A stretch of DNA of 6,487 nucleotides. It comes from an uncultured Bacillota bacterium. GTDB taxonomy: Bacteria > Bacillota > Clostridia > Peptostreptococcales > Anaerovoracaceae. The stretch covers positions 1 to 6,487 of the forward strand of contig CASEFF010000052.1 of the NCBI GenBank assembly GCA_949287115.1, given 5' to 3'. The notes beneath the pieces were generated by a model. It worked only from the letters and a program-made list of their open reading frames with translations, was not told the origin of the DNA and searched no databases. Shown here piece after piece: positions 5,372-6,487 of the stretch. Numbering within the stretch: the stretch's first letter is position 1; each line of letters opens with the position of its first letter. The position numbers and the translations under genes are program-made.

Positions 5372-6487
5372 ATGAGAGAATACCCTGAGAAGTTCATAAA
5401 GGCGGGAGATGTCGATATAGCGGCAAGGAGACACCTTGATTCCATCGGTATCGATATTTCCATTTTTTCAGATTGTTATATATTGCCCGGTCTTACAGAT
5501 GTACACGTACATTTGAGAGAACCGGGTTTTTTATATAAGGAGACGATGAAGACGGGAACCCTTGCAGCAGCTGCCGGCGGTTTCACCGATATATTTTCCA
5601 TGCCTAATCTGGAACCGTGTCCAGACAGCGTGGAAAACCTCAAGGTGCAGACCGATGCCATATCGAGGGACGCATGTGTTCACGTATACCCGTACGGAGC
5701 CATAACGATAGGCGAGAAGGGGCATGAGCTGGCTGACATGGAAGGGATGGCGAAAAACGTCATAGCCTTCACTGATGACGGGAGAGGCGTGGCGTCGGAC
5801 GATATGATGGAAGAGGCCATGAGACGCGCCGCGGCTCTTGGAAAGCTGATCGTTGCCCACTGCGAGGACGAGAATTTTCCGAAGGAAAGCCCGGAAAGCG
5901 AGTGGAAACAGCTGGAGCGCGATATAGCGCTGGTGAGGAAGACGGGATGCGGATATCACATGTGTCACGTATCGACGAAGGAGTCGGTGGAGCTCATCCG
6001 CCGTGCAAAGGCCGAAGGACTCGATGTGACGTGTGAGACGGCGCCACACTATCTTACGATCTCCAACGACGAGATAGCAGATGACGGCAGGTTCAAGATG
6101 AACCCGCCGATAAAGAGCGCCGCCGACAGAGATGCCCTGATCGAGGCTGTCATAGATGGCACCGTGGATATGATCGCGACGGACCATGCTCCTCACAGCG
6201 CGGAGGAAAAGAGCAGAGGATTTGCGGGAAGCGCCTTCGGCATCGTCGGACTTGAATCGGCATTCCCCGTAATGTATACAGCTCTCGTGAAAGAGGGGAT
6301 ACTGGATATGGACAGGCTCATAGAGCTGATGTACGAAGAGCCGGGAAAGCGTTTCGGCCTTGCGAGGAAGACGATACGCGAAGAACTCATGTCAGACGCC
6401 CCGACATTTGCCGTATGGGATCTTGACAGCGTATATGAAATAGACCCGGAAAAGTTCATGTCCATGGGCAGAAGCTGTCCCTTCGAA
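5372..6487 (+). CDS. pyrC: Dihydroorotase, type I-like (3' end outside window)
   Basis: 372 residues are present with the frame still open at the right edge; the sequence ends in SMGRSCPFE, the family's near-C-terminal motif, so probably 40-50 residues are missing. The enzyme is an amidohydrolase that cyclises carbamoyl aspartate to dihydroorotate, the third step of pyrimidine synthesis, in the cytoplasm. Metal and catalytic residues are all visible: His45 and His47 in DVHVHLREPG, the bridging acid in FTDDG (Asp135/136, where type I enzymes use Asp instead of a carboxylated Lys), His163 in AHCED, His199 in CHVSTKES, and Asp271 in IATDHAPHS. NPPIK (244-248) and MPNLEP (77-82) are further family motifs. 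The N-terminal beta portion before the first motif is short (about 38 residues). The stretch between HCED and SEWKQ is only 9 residues, clearly shorter than in most relatives, with no frameshift. It has its own promoter and a GGAG site; no other pyr gene is visible. Confidence 0.93.
   Translation, partial: MREYPEKFIKAGDVDIAARRHLDSIGIDISIFSDCYILPGLTDVHVHLREPGFLYKETMKTGTLAAAAGGFTDIFSMPNLEPCPDSVENLKVQTDAISRDACVHVYPYGAITIGEKGHELADMEGMAKNVIAFTDDGRGVASDDMMEEAMRRAAALGKLIVAHCEDENFPKESPESEWKQLERDIALVRKTGCGYHMCHVSTKESVELIRRAKAEGLDVTCETAPHYLTISNDEIADDGRFKMNPPIKSAADRDALIEAVIDGTVDMIATDHAPHSAEEKSRGFAGSAFGIVGLESAFPVMYTALVKEGILDMDRLIELMYEEPGKRFGLARKTIREELMSDAPTFAVWDLDSVYEIDPEKFMSMGRSCPFE

Noticed and set aside
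5531..6196. A 221-codon open frame on the minus strand inside pyrC
   Set aside because: It lies opposite conserved dihydroorotase motifs, with no start signals or recognisable domain.

Overview
This 6.5 kb window looks like a chromosomal segment of an anaerobic, Clostridia-like Firmicute. The reasons are the polA-coaE gene pair, a DNA polymerase I whose proofreading domain has decayed as in Bacillus-type enzymes, heavy use of ATA, AGA and AGG codons, purine-rich GGAG-type ribosome binding sites, and compact same-strand gene packing. All recognisable genes are on the + strand. The taxon is an inference; no species is claimed.

Left block (1-4816): a run of four genes with very short gaps, probably one transcript. 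It begins with the 3' part of a formate/nitrite transporter (FNT) gene. After 25 bp comes a P1-family (S58, DmpA-type) aminopeptidase, after another 26 bp a complete DNA polymerase I (polA), and then, overlapping it by 4 bp (ATGA), dephospho-CoA kinase (coaE). The last two are housekeeping genes for DNA repair/replication and CoA synthesis. The first two have no obvious functional link to them.

Intergenic block (4817-5371, about 555 bp): this is the most interesting part. No convincing protein is encoded here. It holds a very strong-looking sigma-A promoter (AT-rich UP-like tract, TTGTAA, 17-bp spacer, extended -10 TGCTATAAT) that drives roughly 355 nt of purine-rich, stop-filled sequence. 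That sequence contains several local hairpins and an 11-bp perfect long-range helix (5053-5063 with 5261-5271) that closes a domain of about 219 nt and runs straight into a U5 tract. This is the layout of a stand-alone structured noncoding RNA, or less likely a long leader RNA. I could not assign it to a known RNA class from memory.

Right block (5302-6487): a second, separate sigma-A promoter (TTGACA, 17 bp, TATAAA) lies between the RNA and a dihydroorotase gene (pyrC) that runs off the right edge with only its C-terminus missing. This promoter suggests that pyrC does not depend on the upstream RNA transcript. The dihydroorotase has all the expected metal-binding residues but lacks a loop of roughly 16 to 20 residues between two of its metal-ligand histidines.
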